64,000 nt of DNA from Aureimonas phyllosphaerae (GCF_900113065.1 NZ_FOOA01000018.1:1-64000); one strand, 5' to 3'; positions 17,547 through 28,044 are shown, counted from the stretch's first letter. Notes: generated by a model from the letters alone, not told the origin. Numbers and translations: made by a program.

Positions 17547-18350
17547 ATGAAGACGCTTCTTCTCGCCAGCATCGCCACCGCCGTCCTCGGGCTGTCCTCC
17601 CTGGCCCATGCCGACGCCCTGAAGGTCGGCGTCACGCCTGGCGCCTATGCCGATTCCGTCGCGGCGGCCGCGGAGGAGGCGAAGGCCGAGGGGCTCGACG
17701 TCGAGGTGGTCGAGTTCTCGGACTGGACGACACCCAACATCGCGCTCGCGGCCGGCGACATCGACGTCAACTACTTCCAGCACAAGCCCTTCCTCGACAA
17801 CGCCGTGGCGGAGCGCGGCTACGAGTTCGCCGAGGTGGGCACCGGCACGCTCGCCAATATCGGGCTCTATTCGTTGAAGCACAAAAGCTTCGACGAGATC
17901 CCCGAGAACGGAACGGTCGCCATCGCCAACGATCCGGTGAACCAGGGGCGCGGCCTCCTGCTTCTGGGAAAGGCGGGCCTCATCAAGCTGAAGGACGGCG
18001 TCGGCTTCAAGGGCACGCTCGACGACATCGTCGAGAACCCGAAGAACCTCAGCTTCACCGAAGTCGAGGGGCCGCAACTCGTGCGCGTCACCGGCGACGT
18101 CGACCTCGCGCTCGGCTATCCGCACTTCATCGTCGCGGCCAAGGCCTTCGATCCGGCGAGCGGCCTCATCTATTCCGGCATCGACGACCGCCAGTTCGCG
18201 ATCCGCTTCGTGGTCGCCAAGGACCGCGCCGCGGACCCGGACATCGCGAAATTCGTCAAGATCTTCCAGACCTCGCCCAAGGTTCGCGAGGCGATCGGCA
18301 CGGCGTTCGCCAACGATCCGAAGCTCTACACGATCGCCTGGGAGAACTGA
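17547..18350 (+). CDS. metQ: MetQ/NlpA-family ABC substrate-binding protein
   Basis: 267 residues. The N-terminus MKTLLLASIATAVLGLSSLA is a classical signal peptide cut after AHA. No lipobox cysteine is present, so the protein is probably soluble in the periplasm, unlike lipoprotein MetQ. The family signature appears as LKVGVTPGAYADSV, DINYFQ-type VNYFQHKPFLD, and IANDPVNQGRGLLLLGKAGL. ATG at 17547 is preferred over upstream in-frame codons because the signal peptide begins there. Classic members carry D/L-methionine; next to sulfonate monooxygenase genes, the ligand may be another organosulfur compound. Confidence 0.88.
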   Translation: MKTLLLASIATAVLGLSSLAHADALKVGVTPGAYADSVAAAAEEAKAEGLDVEVVEFSDWTTPNIALAAGDIDVNYFQHKPFLDNAVAERGYEFAEVGTGTLANIGLYSLKHKSFDEIPENGTVAIANDPVNQGRGLLLLGKAGLIKLKDGVGFKGTLDDIVENPKNLSFTEVEGPQLVRVTGDVDLALGYPHFIVAAKAFDPASGLIYSGIDDRQFAIRFVVAKDRAADPDIAKFVKIFQTSPKVREAIGTAFANDPKLYTIAWEN

Positions 18351-18398
18351 GGCCCCGGCCCGCCGCCCGTGTCCCGGTTCCGATCCGAAGGTAATGTT

Positions 18399-19529
18399 AT
18401 GTCCGAACTCGCCCTTCCCCTCGCCCGATCGGGTTTTGCCGCCTCGCTTCCCCCGTTCGCGCGCGAGGCGTCGAGGACGGCGGAGCGCCCGCTCGCAGGT
18501 CGTCGCGCCGGTTCGGTGCGTTTTGAGGGCGTCGGCAAGACCTATCGCGCCGCGTCCGGCGACGTCAGGGCGCTCGGCGGCATCGACGTCGAGGTGCCCG
18601 AGGGCTCGGTGTTCGGCATCATCGGCCGGTCGGGCGCGGGCAAGTCGAGCCTCCTGCGGCTGGTGAACCGGCTGGAGGAGCCGACCGAAGGCCGCGTCCT
18701 CGTCGACGGCGAGGACGTCTCAGCGCTCGGCACCGACGCGCTGGTCGCCTTCCGGCGCCGGGTCGGCATGGTGTTCCAGCACTTCAACCTCCTATCGGCC
18801 AAGACCGTGCGCGAGAACGTCGCCCTGCCGCTGCGCGTCGCCGGCGCACCGCGTGCCGAGATCGACCGGCGCGTCGCCGAGGTGCTGGCGCTGGTCGGGC
18901 TCGAAGGCAAGGAGGGCGTCTATCCCTCGCGCCTGTCGGGCGGGCAGAAGCAGCGCGTCGGCATCGCGCGGGCGCTGGTGTCCGAGCCGGAGATCCTTCT
19001 GTGCGACGAGGCGACCTCGGCGCTCGATCCCGAGACGACGCTGCAGATCCTCTCGCTCCTGAAGGACATCAACCGCACGCTCGGCCTCACGGTCATCCTG
19101 ATCACCCACGAGATGAGCGTGATCCGCGAGATCTGCGACCGCGTTCTCGTGCTCGACCGCGGCGAGGTCGCGGAGACCGGGCCGGTCTGGCAGGTGTTTG
19201 GTCGGCCGGCTCATCCGGCGACGAAGGCGCTGCTCGCACCGCTGACGCGGGGCCTGCCCGACGATCTCGCAGCGCGCCTGTCGCTGGAAGCGCGCGGCAC
19301 GGACGACGAGGAGGCGCTGGTCGAACTTCGCTATCTCGGCACGTCGGAGCCCGACCTCGCGCTCCTCGCCGCGCGCTTCCCCGGCGGCCTGCGCCTCGTC
19401 GACGCCGCGATCGAGCGGATCGGCGGTCATACGCAGGGGCGCCTCCTCCTGGCAGTCAGGCTCGGGTCCGAAGGGCTCAAGGTGAACGCCATCCCGAACA
19501 CGCAGGCGAAGGTTCTCGGCTATGTCTGA
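18399..19529 (+). CDS. metN: MetN-like ABC transporter ATPase with C-terminal NIL domain
   Basis: 376 residues. Walker A is GRSGAGKSS (residues about 81-89), the signature LSGGQKQR, and Walker [14 protein letters not shown]. The last 90 or so residues ([21 protein letters not shown] to the end) form the ACT-like NIL domain that in MetN senses intracellular methionine and gates transport. ATG at 18399 follows GAAGG at 7 bases. An N-terminal extension of about 45 residues before the ATPase core is longer than in E. coli MetN. It overlaps metI by 8 bases. Confidence 0.9.
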   Translation: MSELALPLARSGFAASLPPFAREASRTAERPLAGRRAGSVRFEGVGKTYRAASGDVRALGGIDVEVPEGSVFGIIGRSGAGKSSLLRLVNRLEEPTEGRVLVDGEDVSALGTDALVAFRRRVGMVFQHFNLLSAKTVRENVALPLRVAGAPRAEIDRRVAEVLALVGLEGKEGVYPSRLSGGQKQRVGIARALVSEPEILLCDEATSALDPETTLQILSLLKDINRTLGLTVILITHEMSVIREICDRVLVLDRGEVAETGPVWQVFGRPAHPATKALLAPLTRGLPDDLAARLSLEARGTDDEEALVELRYLGTSEPDLALLAARFPGGLRLVDAAIERIGGHTQGRLLLAVRLGSEGLKVNAIPNTQAKVLGYV

Positions 19530-20175
19530 CGCGATGATCGCGCGCCTCCAGCAGGCGCTTCTCGACACGCTCTCGATGGTCGGCATCTCGGCGGGGATCG
19601 CGCTTCTGGCCGGCGTTCCGCTGGCGCTCTTCCTCGTCCTCTCGTCGCCGGGCGGCATCGTGGCGGCGCCCGTGGCGCACCGCGTCCTGTCGGCGATCGT
19701 CAACGGCTTCCGCGCGACGCCCTTCATCGTACTTCTCGTCGCGCTCCTGCCGCTCACACGGTTTCTGACCGGCACCACGATCGGCGTCTGGGCGGCGATC
19801 GTCCCGCTGTCGATCTCGGCGACGCCCTTCTTCGCGCGCATCGCGGAAGTCTCGCTGCGCGAGGTGAACGGCGGCCTGATCGAAGCGGCGCAGGCGATGG
19901 GATGCCGGCGGCGGCACATCATCCGCCACGTCCTCCTGCCCGAAGCGCTGCCGGGCCTAGTCGGCGGCTTCACGGTGACGCTCGTCACCATGATCGGCGC
20001 CTCGGCCATGGCCGGGGCGGTGGGGGCCGGAGGGCTCGGGGATCTGGCGATCCGCTACGGCTACCAGCGCTTCGACACGACGTTGATGTTGGTCGTCATC
20101 GTCATCCTGGTGGCGCTGGTCTCGGTGGTGCAATTTGCGGGCGATTTCGCCGTCCGCCGCCTGCGCGCTCGCTGA
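19522..20175 (+). CDS. metI: MetI-like ABC transporter permease
   Basis: 217 residues with five predicted membrane segments, the MetI size. Family stretches are [20 protein letters not shown] and the EAA loop [20 protein letters not shown]. It overlaps the metN stop by 8 bases. With MetN and MetQ it would complete a high-affinity importer. The gene ends about 155 bases before the next coding region. Confidence 0.92.
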   Translation: MSDAMIARLQQALLDTLSMVGISAGIALLAGVPLALFLVLSSPGGIVAAPVAHRVLSAIVNGFRATPFIVLLVALLPLTRFLTGTTIGVWAAIVPLSISATPFFARIAEVSLREVNGGLIEAAQAMGCRRRHIIRHVLLPEALPGLVGGFTVTLVTMIGASAMAGAVGAGGLGDLAIRYGYQRFDTTLMLVVIVILVALVSVVQFAGDFAVRRLRAR

Positions 20176-20329
20176 CCGGGAAAACGGCGATGAACCGCTT
20201 CCACCCGCTCGTGCCTGTCGCGGCGACCCTCTTCCCGGCCTCTCGACGTGGCGGAAGAGCGCCCGCGACCATACCTTCCCTGCGCACCGTTGCCCGTCGC
20301 GCCGCGGCGCGACCCGAGGAGCACACGGC

Positions 20330-21742
20330 ATGACGGCCCGCAAAGAGATCCTTCTGAACGCGTTCACGATGAACTGCGTCGGCCACATCAACCACGGCCT
20401 GTGGACGCATCCGCGCGACCGGTCGCAGGACTACACGACGATCGGCTACTGGACCGAACTCGCCCGCACGCTGGAGGCCGGTCTCTTCGACGCCGTGTTC
20501 ATCGCCGATATCGTCGGCGTCTACGACGTCTATGGCGGCTCGATCGACCTGACGGCGCGTGAAGCGATCCAGTTGCCGGTGAACGACCCGACGCTGCTGG
20601 TGCCTGCGATGGCCGCCGTGACCGAGCATCTCGGCTTCGGCGTCACGGTCAACACGGCGGTCGAACATCCCTACACCTTCGCGCGCCGCTTCTCGACGCT
20701 CGATCACCTGACGGACGGGCGGATCGGCTGGAATATCGTCACCGGCTATCTCGACAGCGCAGCCCGAGCCGTCGGGCGCGATGCCATGGCCGAGCACGAC
20801 GAGCGCTACGATCGGGCGGACGACTATCTCGACTTCCTCTACAAGCTCTGGGAAACGAGCTGGGACGAGGACGCCGTGCGCCGCGACAAGGACGCGCGCG
20901 TCTTCGCCGACCCCGCCGCGATCCACGAGATCCGGCATGACGGTCCGTACTACCAGGGGCGGGGTTATCACCTGTCGGAGCCCTCGCCGCAGCGCACGCC
21001 CGTCCTGTTTCAGGCCGGCACCTCGGGCCGGGGGCAGCGCTTTGCCGCGCGCCATGCCGAATGCGTGTTCATCTCGGCTTCCGACCCGGAGGCCGCGCGC
21101 CGCACCGCGCGCGAGCTTCGTGCGGCCGTCGTCGCTGCCGGGCGTCAGGCCGACGACATCCGCATCTTCGTGGGTCTCAGCGTCGTCACCGGCGCGACGG
21201 ACGCCGAGGCCGAGGAGCGACTTCTCGACTATGTCGCCCATGCCAGCCCGGAGGCAGGTCTTGCGCATTTTGCGGCCGGCAGCGGCATCGATTTCTCGCG
21301 CTACGGCCCCGACGACGAGATCGCCTACGGCCCGACCAACGCCATCCAGTCGACCACCGCCGCGGCACGCCGCAAGGGCCTGTCGAAGCGCCAGCTCCTC
21401 GACGGGCTGAAGCTCGGCGGCCGCTATCCGCTCCTCGTCGGTTCCGGCGACACGGTGGCGGCCGAAATGGCGCGCTGGGTGGACGAGGGCGAGATCGACG
21501 GGTTCAACCTGACCCGAACCGTCGTGCCGGAATGTTGGCACGATGTCACCCGCTTCGTGGTTCCCGCCCTGCAGGCGAGGGGCCGCTACAAGACCGCCTA
21601 CGCCGAAGGCACGCTGCGCCGCCGCCTTTTGGGCGAGGGTGATCGCCTAGCCCCGCGCCATGCCGGCGCGTCCGCCCATCTGTCTGCGCGCACGGCGTCT
21701 GCCGCCGCGCCTGCCTCCCATCTGTCGCTCAAGGTCTCGTGA
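20330..21742 (+). CDS. NtaA/SnaA/DszA-family FMNH2-dependent monooxygenase
   Basis: 470 residues of the luciferase-like family; NtaA, DszA and SnaA share this size. Family marks are LNAFTMNCVGHINHGLW, FDAVFIADIVGVYDVYGGS, GFGVTVNTAVEHPYTFARRF and GRIGWNIVTGYLDSAARAVG. GAGGAG lies 9 bases before the ATG. It probably oxygenates an organosulfur or aminocarboxylate substrate imported by the preceding ABC system, using FMNH2 from the reductase encoded directly downstream (one-base overlap). The C-terminal 25 or so residues are Ala/Ser-rich with no known role. Confidence 0.88.
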   Translation: MTARKEILLNAFTMNCVGHINHGLWTHPRDRSQDYTTIGYWTELARTLEAGLFDAVFIADIVGVYDVYGGSIDLTAREAIQLPVNDPTLLVPAMAAVTEHLGFGVTVNTAVEHPYTFARRFSTLDHLTDGRIGWNIVTGYLDSAARAVGRDAMAEHDERYDRADDYLDFLYKLWETSWDEDAVRRDKDARVFADPAAIHEIRHDGPYYQGRGYHLSEPSPQRTPVLFQAGTSGRGQRFAARHAECVFISASDPEAARRTARELRAAVVAAGRQADDIRIFVGLSVVTGATDAEAEERLLDYVAHASPEAGLAHFAAGSGIDFSRYGPDDEIAYGPTNAIQSTTAAARRKGLSKRQLLDGLKLGGRYPLLVGSGDTVAAEMARWVDEGEIDGFNLTRTVVPECWHDVTRFVVPALQARGRYKTAYAEGTLRRRLLGEGDRLAPRHAGASAHLSARTASAAAPASHLSLKVS

Positions 21743-22287
21743 TGTCCGTCACCGCTCCCTTCATCCGCAGCCATTTCCACGCCGGCAAGCTGGCCGCGCC
21801 CCCGGCCGCGCCCGGCCTCAAGGATGCGATGCGCCACCTCGTCGGCGGTGTCTGCGTCGTCACCGCAGGCACCGGCGCGGATCGGACGGGCGCCACCGTC
21901 ACCTCGGCCCATTCCCTGTCGATGGAGCCGGAGACCATGCTGGTCTCGCTCAACCTCTCGTCCTCGACGCTTCCGGTGGTCCGTCGCTTCGGCCACTACG
22001 GCGTCAACCTCCTGGCGGCACACCAGGAGGGCGTCGCCGACCGCTTCGCCGGACGTGGCGGCGCCAAGGGCGCCGACCGCTATCTCGGTGCCGACTGGAC
22101 CATCCTCGAGACCGGCGCGAGCCTTCTCGAAGGGGCGCTCGCCGTGGTCGACTGCGAGGTCGAGCGGATCATCGAGCACCATAGCCACGCGCTGGTCTTC
22201 GGCGCGGTCAGGGCCGTACGCCTCGGGGCGGGCGATCCGCTCGTCTACAGCCACGGCCGCTACGGCGCCTATCGCGCGGCCGTCTGA
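21742..22287 (+). CDS. Flavin reductase domain protein (NtaB/HpaC type)
   Basis: 181 residues of the FMN-binding split-barrel flavin reductase family. Characteristic stretches are [35 protein letters not shown] and [20 protein letters not shown]. It would supply FMNH2 to the adjoining monooxygenases. ATG at 21742 overlaps the upstream stop by one base (TGATG), implying coupled translation and matched amounts. It is unrelated in fold to the MsuE-type reductase at 16470, so the region encodes two independent flavin reductases. Confidence 0.9.
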   Translation: MSVTAPFIRSHFHAGKLAAPPAAPGLKDAMRHLVGGVCVVTAGTGADRTGATVTSAHSLSMEPETMLVSLNLSSSTLPVVRRFGHYGVNLLAAHQEGVADRFAGRGGAKGADRYLGADWTILETGASLLEGALAVVDCEVERIIEHHSHALVFGAVRAVRLGAGDPLVYSHGRYGAYRAAV

Positions 22288-22321
22288 CGCCCGGCGCATC
22301 GATCGAGGAGGTCCCGAGCCC

Positions 22322-23494
22322 ATGCCCCATTCCATTCCCGACGCCATCAACGTCCTCTGGTTCCTGCCGACGCACGGCGACAGCCGCTATCTCGGCACCA
22401 GCGAGGGCGGCCGGTCGGTCGATCTCCCGTATCTCAAGCAGATCGCGCAGGGCGCCGATCAGCTCGGCTATTACGGCGCGCTGCTGCCGACCGGCCGCTC
22501 CTGCGAGGATTCCTGGGTGATCGCCTCGGCGCTCGCGCCGCTGACGGAGCGGCTGCGCTTCCTGGTGGCCGTGCGTCCGGGCCTCCAGTCCCCGACGCTC
22601 GCCGCGCGCATGACGGCGACCCTCGACCGGATCTCCAACGGCCGGCTCCTGATCAACGTGGTGACCGGCGGCGATCCCAAGGAGAACGGTGGCGACGGCA
22701 TCTTCCTCAGCCATGCCGAGCGCTACGAGGTCACGCGCGAGTTCCTCGACATCTACAAGCGCGTGCTCGCTGGCGAGACGGTCGAGCACGAGGGCAAGCA
22801 CTTCCGCATCTCGGACGGCCGGCTGCTCTTTCCGCCGGTCCAGACGCCCTATCCGCCGCTTTATTTCGGCGGGTCGTCGGAAGCGGCCAACGACGTCGCG
22901 GCCGAACAGATCGACAAGTATCTGACCTGGGGCGAGCCCCCGGCGCTCGTCGCCGAGAAGATCGAGACCGTGCGCGCGCTGGCGGAGAAGAAGGGGCGCG
23001 AGGTCTCCTTCGGCATCCGCCTCCACGTGATCGTCCGCGAGACGACGACCAAGGCCTGGGAAGCGGCCGACGACCTGATCAGCCGTCTCGACGACGCGAC
23101 CATCGCGCAGGCGCAGGAGGTCTTCTCGCGGATGGACTCGGTCGGACAGGCCCGCATGAGCCGCCTCCACGGCGGCCGGCGCGACAAGCTGGAGGTCAGC
23201 CCGAACCTGTGGGCGGGCGTCGGCCTCGTGCGTGGCGGCGCGGGCACCGCGCTGGTCGGAGACCCCGACACGGTGGCGGAGCGGATCGACGAGTACCGCC
23301 GCCTCGGCATCGACAGCTTCATCCTGTCGGGCTACCCGCATCTCGAGGAAGCCTACCGTTTCGGCGAACTCGTCCTGCCGCGGCTGCCGCTGGCCCATCC
23401 GCTGCGCGCGCGCTCGGCGGGGGTCAACACCGGCCCCTTCGGCGAGACGATCGCCGGCGACAGCCGCCCGACGCGGATCGCCAGCCAGTCGTGA
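22322..23494 (+). CDS. ssuD: Alkanesulfonate monooxygenase (SsuD-like)
   Basis: 390 residues, the SsuD size. SsuD cleaves C1-C10 alkanesulfonates to aldehyde and sulfite with FMNH2 and O2. Strongly conserved segments are [69 protein letters not shown] and [19 protein letters not shown]. The catalytic cysteine of the E. coli enzyme corresponds to the Cys in GRSCED. GAGGAGG lies about 10 bases before the ATG. Its stop overlaps a GTG start of the next gene. Confidence 0.94.
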   Translation: MPHSIPDAINVLWFLPTHGDSRYLGTSEGGRSVDLPYLKQIAQGADQLGYYGALLPTGRSCEDSWVIASALAPLTERLRFLVAVRPGLQSPTLAARMTATLDRISNGRLLINVVTGGDPKENGGDGIFLSHAERYEVTREFLDIYKRVLAGETVEHEGKHFRISDGRLLFPPVQTPYPPLYFGGSSEAANDVAAEQIDKYLTWGEPPALVAEKIETVRALAEKKGREVSFGIRLHVIVRETTTKAWEAADDLISRLDDATIAQAQEVFSRMDSVGQARMSRLHGGRRDKLEVSPNLWAGVGLVRGGAGTALVGDPDTVAERIDEYRRLGIDSFILSGYPHLEEAYRFGELVLPRLPLAHPLRARSAGVNTGPFGETIAGDSRPTRIASQS

Positions 23495-24921
23495 CGACGC
23501 TCGCCATCATCGGCGGCGGTTTCACCGGCGCGGCCGTCGCCTACCATCTCGCGCGGTCCCCGGCGAGGCGGCGGGCGCAGATCGTCGTCGTCGAACCGCG
23601 CGAGGTGCTGGGGGCGGGGCTCGCCTATTCGACGCGCGATCCCGCCCACCGCATCAATGTGCCCGCCGACCGGATGAGCCTCGACACGCAGGACCCGGAC
23701 GCCTTCGCGCGCTGGCTCCGGGCGACCGGCACTATCGCGGACGATCCGGACGCCGTGAGCGCGTCGGGCCAGGCCTTTCCGCAGCGGGGCCTCTTCGGGC
23801 GCTACGTCGCCGATGCCCTCGCGCCCTTCGTCGCGAGCGGCCGGATCGTCCACCGCCGCACGGCGGCCGAGGCGATCGCGCGCCGTCCCGACGGGACGTT
23901 CGACGTCGCTCTGGCGGACGGGGTGCTCCATGCCGATCTCCTCGTCGTGGCGACGACGCATCCGCCGCCGGCGGTGCCGGCGGCGCTGCGCGCCCTGTCC
24001 GGCGATCCGCGCTTCGTCGTCGATCCCGGCGAGCCGGGCGTGCTGGATTCGGTGCCACGCGATGCGCGCGTCCTCGTCGTCGGCAGCGGGCTGACGGCCG
24101 CCGACATGGTCGCCTCGCTCGACCGGCGCGGGCATCGCGGCCCGATCCTCATGCTGTCGCGCAACGGCTTGCGCTCGCGCGGCCACGCCCCGTCGGCGGT
24201 CGAACCCTTCGGCGACTTCACCTCGGCGCCGGCGCGTACGGTCCGTGAACTGACGCGCAACACCCGCTACGCCATCGACGAGGCGGCCGCGATGGGCATC
24301 AGCTGGCACGCGGTGCTCGACGCCCTGCGGACGGGAGGGCCGACGATCTGGAGCGCTCTTCCCGAGCGGGAACGACGCCAGCTCGTGCGTCGGCTGCGCA
24401 GCTTCTGGGACGTCCACCGTTTCCGGATCGCGCCGCAGGTGGCCGCGGTCCTCGACCGCGCGCAAGGGGAGGGGCGGCTGCGCCTCGTCGCAGCCTCGCT
24501 CGTCTCCTCGCAGTCGGGGCACGCGGGGCTCACCGTGGCCTATCGACCGCGCGGCGGACGGGCGATCGAGAACCGGGACTTCGACATCGTCGTCAACACG
24601 ACCGGCCCAGCCCATCGCGCCGTCGTGGAGCGAGAGCCGGTTCGCTCGCTCTTCGAGGCGGGTCTCATCGATCTCGACCGTGTGGGTCTCGGCCTGCATG
24701 TCGACGCCGAGCACCGTGCCCTGCGCCGGGACGGCTCCGTCGTGCCCGGTCTCTTCATTGCCGGACCGCTGGCTCGCGGCACGTTCGGCGAGTTGATGGG
24801 ACTGCCGCAGGTCACGGCCCATGCCGAACTCGTCGCCCATATCCTCGGCCAACAGCTGGAAGCCTGCGAAGCGGCTGACCGTCCGCGCATGTCAGGTGCC
24901 CGCTCTCGAAGCGGGCCGTAG
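23491..24921 (+). CDS. FAD/NAD(P)-binding protein of the NAD_binding_9 type, role unknown
   Basis: 476 residues from GTG at 23491, overlapping the ssuD stop by four bases. An N-terminal Rossmann motif [14 protein letters not shown] (residues 9-22), the second-strand acidic [15 protein letters not shown] near residue 54, and a second Rossmann site [12 protein letters not shown] (about 192-203) are visible. This group includes uncharacterised HpnW-like proteins and relatives of flavin monooxygenases. Tight coupling to ssuD suggests a job in organosulfur metabolism, perhaps acting on the desulfonation product or recycling a flavin; the sequence does not decide. Confidence 0.75.
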   Translation: MTTLAIIGGGFTGAAVAYHLARSPARRRAQIVVVEPREVLGAGLAYSTRDPAHRINVPADRMSLDTQDPDAFARWLRATGTIADDPDAVSASGQAFPQRGLFGRYVADALAPFVASGRIVHRRTAAEAIARRPDGTFDVALADGVLHADLLVVATTHPPPAVPAALRALSGDPRFVVDPGEPGVLDSVPRDARVLVVGSGLTAADMVASLDRRGHRGPILMLSRNGLRSRGHAPSAVEPFGDFTSAPARTVRELTRNTRYAIDEAAAMGISWHAVLDALRTGGPTIWSALPERERRQLVRRLRSFWDVHRFRIAPQVAAVLDRAQGEGRLRLVAASLVSSQSGHAGLTVAYRPRGGRAIENRDFDIVVNTTGPAHRAVVEREPVRSLFEAGLIDLDRVGLGLHVDAEHRALRRDGSVVPGLFIAGPLARGTFGELMGLPQVTAHAELVAHILGQQLEACEAADRPRMSGARSRSGP

Positions 24922-25316
24922 CGACGGGTGACGACGGCCGCTTCGGCGAGGGCAGGGGCGACGCTTGTCGATCGACGCTCGCTGCGACCTCTTCGGTCTT
25001 CGTGGTCCGGACCGTTGGCAAAAGGGATGCCGGCTGTGGCGAGGCGGCACGATCGAACATCCTTCAGACCACCCCGTGTCGAATCACGGCGCGACAACGC
25101 ACGGGTGGCGTGAGGCTGCGACGGGCAAGCGGCGCGGCCGGACCCTCAGGGCGTCTACGCCAAAGGCCGTTCCACTTTGAAGTTCACTTTGTCGCTCATG
25201 TCGAGAACCGCGGTATCGACGGTCGGGGCCGGTCCTTCCGCTTCCATGGTGAGGATCGGCCGATGCTATCGATCGACGACCCCCGCCATGATGCGAACCC
25301 GTGCCGGAGCTCGCGT
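24922..25316. other. Intergenic region between convergent operons
   Basis: About 395 bases between the plus-strand organosulfur operon and the end of the minus-strand ABC operon. No gene is supported. A 31-codon minus-strand frame around 25155-25250 (including MSDKVNFKVERPLA) has a believable composition but no family match and no clear ribosome-binding site; it could be a gene scrap. Confidence 0.45.
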
Positions 25317-26354
25317 CTAACTGCCGCTTCCGGCCGCGGCTTCCTCGAAGAAGAAGTCCTTCCACGACGCCGCCTCGTTCTTGAGGACGCCCAGCTTGTG
25401 CAACTCGCGCGCGTAGACTTCGGTCTTCTCCGGCGTGATGGTGAAGTCGTTCTCGGGGTCGTTGATGATCTCCAACACGAGTTCGGGCGAGAGCTTGGAG
25501 TTCTGCTGGCGAATGAAGGTCTCAGCGGCGGCGTCCTTGTTGGCGGCGATCCAGCCGGCAGCCTCGCCGAGGGCCGCGTAGAGCGCCTTGTAGGTCTTCG
25601 GGTTCTCGTCGTGGAAAGGCGCGGTGGCATAGAGGACGTTGAACGTCGCCGGCCCTCCGAGGATGTCGTAGGAGCTCAGGACCTTGTGGACCGCGGGGTT
25701 GGCGGCGAGCGCCTGGTAATAGAAGGGCGCCGAGGAGAAGTGCGAGTTGATCTCAGTGCCGCCCGCGACCAGGGCGGCCGTCGCGTCCGGATGGGGCAGG
25801 CTCACCGAGATGTCGTCGAACTTCTTGAAGTTCTCCGCGCCGAACTGCCGGGCGGTCTCGATCTGCAGCGTGCGCGACTGGAAGCCGACGCCCGCGGCCG
25901 GGACGGCGATGCGGTCGTTCGGTCCGAAGTCGGCCAGCGTCTTCACCGCCGGGTTGTTGGTGATGAGGTAGTTCGGCAGCGAGCCCAGCGACGATACCAG
26001 CTTCACCTCTTGGCCGCTGCCCTTGGTGCGGTCCCACATCGTGAGCGCCGGCGGAACGCCGGCCGATACGATGTCGAGCGAGCCGGACAGGAGCGCTTCG
26101 TTCATGGCCGTCGCGCCGGAGATGCTCGCCCATTCGACCGCGATGTCGATCCCGGCCTCGCGGCCATGCTTCTCGATCAGCTTCTGGTCCCGGACGACGT
26201 CAAGGATGAGGTAGGCGATGCCGAACTGCTGGGCGATGCGGATCTTGCCCTCCGCCAGCGCTGCCGAGGGAAGGGCGGCCAGCAGCGCGGCAAAGGTCGT
26301 TGCCGCGAGGAGAAGCCTGCGACAGGTGGGGATGCGGTCGGGACGCGAACTCAT
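25317..26354 (-). CDS. ABC transporter substrate-binding protein, SsuA/TauA/NitT type
   Basis: 345 residues. A signal peptide covers residues 1 to about 35 (RRLLLAATTFAALLAALPSA, cut near ALA/EGK). The mature part has the type II periplasmic fold seen in SsuA and TauA (IRIAQQFGIAYLILDVVRDQKLIEK, SGSLDIVSAGVPPALTMWD, VAGGTEINSHFSSAPFYY). It would deliver an aliphatic sulfonate or similar solute to the adjacent permease. It is the last gene of its operon, 57 bases after the permease stop. Confidence 0.88.
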   Translation of the reverse strand: MSSRPDRIPTCRRLLLAATTFAALLAALPSAALAEGKIRIAQQFGIAYLILDVVRDQKLIEKHGREAGIDIAVEWASISGATAMNEALLSGSLDIVSAGVPPALTMWDRTKGSGQEVKLVSSLGSLPNYLITNNPAVKTLADFGPNDRIAVPAAGVGFQSRTLQIETARQFGAENFKKFDDISVSLPHPDATAALVAGGTEINSHFSSAPFYYQALAANPAVHKVLSSYDILGGPATFNVLYATAPFHDENPKTYKALYAALGEAAGWIAANKDAAAETFIRQQNSKLSPELVLEIINDPENDFTITPEKTEVYARELHKLGVLKNEAASWKDFFFEEAAAGSGS

Positions 26355-26411
26355 GGGAGAAGGCCTTCTGCTGATGGGAGATGAGGAAGTGCGTCGGGAG
26401 AGGAGGCCGCG

Positions 26412-27230
26412 TCAGCGCTGCATGCCCCAACGGCGGACGGTGAGGGATTCCAGAAGGCGGAACACAACGCCTTCAACGAGGAGGCCGATGACGATCACCA
26501 GCACCAGTCCGGCGAAGACCTTGTCCGTGAAGAGCTCGTTGCGGTTGCGGAAGATGTACCAGCCAAGGCCGCCCTGTCCCGCCGAGACGCCGAACACGAG
26601 TTCCGCGGCGATCAGGGTCCGCCAAGCGAAGGCCCACCCGATCTTCAGCCCGTAGATGACGGACGGGAGCGCGGCAGGAACGAGAATGAGCGCGACATAG
26701 GCGGGACCTTTGAGGCCGTAGTTCCGCCCGACGAGGCGCTGCGTTTCCGGAACGCCGTCGAAGCCGCCGAGCGTCGCGAGCGAGAAGGGCCAGAGAACGG
26801 AATGGACGAGCACGAAGACGAGGCTCGCCTCGCCGAGGCCGAACCACAGCATCGCGAGGGGGAGGATCGCGATGGCGGGCAGCGGGTTGAACATGGAGAT
26901 GAGCGTACGCAACGCCTCACGGGCGAAGCTGTTGGCGACCGCCAGCGAGACGAGAACGAGCGAAAACGCGACGGCGATCGCATAGCCCTTCATGAGCACG
27001 GTGAGCGACCGCCAGGACGAGGCGAGGAGCCCGTCCTCGAGAATGCCGGCAACAAGGGCCCGCATCGTGTCGGTGAAGCTCGGAAGAAGCATCGGCTTGC
27101 CGGTCCACAGCGCTGCCCCCTGCCAGAGCGCGGCGAGGAGCGCCAAGATCGCGAGCTTGCGCAGGAAGCTGGTGGACCCGTCCGACAGCCGTGGTCGCGG
27201 CAGGGTCGTCGTTGCGATTGCATCAGACAT
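26412..27230 (-). CDS. ABC transporter permease, SsuC/TauC type
   Basis: 272 residues with six predicted membrane segments. The EAA loop appears as ETQRLVGRNYGLKGPAYVALILVP, and NPLPAIAILPLAMLWFGLGE is typical of SsuC/TauC. It overlaps the ATPase gene by 8 bases. Together with its neighbours it forms a sulfonate/nitrate/taurine-type importer. Confidence 0.9.
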   Translation of the reverse strand: MSDAIATTTLPRPRLSDGSTSFLRKLAILALLAALWQGAALWTGKPMLLPSFTDTMRALVAGILEDGLLASSWRSLTVLMKGYAIAVAFSLVLVSLAVANSFAREALRTLISMFNPLPAIAILPLAMLWFGLGEASLVFVLVHSVLWPFSLATLGGFDGVPETQRLVGRNYGLKGPAYVALILVPAALPSVIYGLKIGWAFAWRTLIAAELVFGVSAGQGGLGWYIFRNRNELFTDKVFAGLVLVIVIGLLVEGVVFRLLESLTVRRWGMQR

Positions 27231-28044
27231 GGACCGGGCTCCGCTCGGGCCTCGCGCCGAAGAGGAGATGGTTCACCTCCCGCACGACGCTCTCGAACCG
27301 GGCCCCGCCGCTGTTGCCGAGGCCGAACTCGGACGTGTCGAACGAGGCGATCGTCCGGCCGGGGTGAGGGGACAGGAGATGCAGCTTCGTTCCGATGAGG
27401 ATCGCCTCCTCGATCGAATGGGTCACGAACAGGAGTGTGAAGCGCTCCGCCTCGGCGAGGGCGAGGAGATCCTCCTGCAACTGCCGCCGGGTGAGCGCGT
27501 CGAGTGCTGCGAAGGGTTCGTCCATCAGGAGGACGTCGGCATTCGTGACGAGGGCCCGCGCGATGGCCGCGCGCTGCTTCATGCCGCCGGACAGGGTATG
27601 GGGGTAGGCATCGATCACCCGCTCCAGGCCGACCTTGCGCAGGGCTTCGGCCGCAAGCTCCCGGGCTTCGGCCTTCGGAACCCTTCCGCCCGCCCGCGCC
27701 GAGACGCGCAAGGGGAAGGCGACGTTCTCGCGCACCGTCTTCCAGGGAAGAAGCTGGTCGAACTCCTGGAAGACCACGATCCTGTCGGGTCCGGGACCCG
27801 ACACCCGGCGCCCCTTCACCCGGATGTCTCCGGCAACGGGCTGGATGAAGCCTGCGACAGACTTCAGGATCGACGACTTGCCGCAGCCCGAGCGCCCGAG
27901 AAGAACGAGACGATCGCCCTCCGCTGCCGAGAAGCTCACGTCGTCGACGGCGCGGACGGTGCTCCCACCAACAGGAAAGTCGATCGTCAGTCCACGCGCC
28001 TCGAAGGATATGCCGACATCGACCGCATTGGGGCGAGCCAGCAT
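27223..28044 (-). CDS. ABC transporter ATPase, SsuB/TauB type
   Basis: 273 residues. Walker A is GRSGCGKSS, the Q-loop region VVFQEFDQLLPWKTV, the signature LSGGMKQRAAIARAL, and Walker B VLLMDEPFAALDALT. The Q-loop wording is characteristic of the nitrate/sulfonate/taurine group. It is the first gene of the minus-strand operon, divergent from an LLM monooxygenase 410 bases away. Confidence 0.92.
   Translation of the reverse strand: MLARPNAVDVGISFEARGLTIDFPVGGSTVRAVDDVSFSAAEGDRLVLLGRSGCGKSSILKSVAGFIQPVAGDIRVKGRRVSGPGPDRIVVFQEFDQLLPWKTVRENVAFPLRVSARAGGRVPKAEARELAAEALRKVGLERVIDAYPHTLSGGMKQRAAIARALVTNADVLLMDEPFAALDALTRRQLQEDLLALAEAERFTLLFVTHSIEEAILIGTKLHLLSPHPGRTIASFDTSEFGLGNSGGARFESVVREVNHLLFGARPERSPVHV

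Noticed and set aside
25155-25250. 31-codon minus-strand frame including MSDKVNFKVERPLA
   Set aside because: Believable composition, but too short, without a ribosome-binding site or recognisable family; mentioned only as possible scrap.
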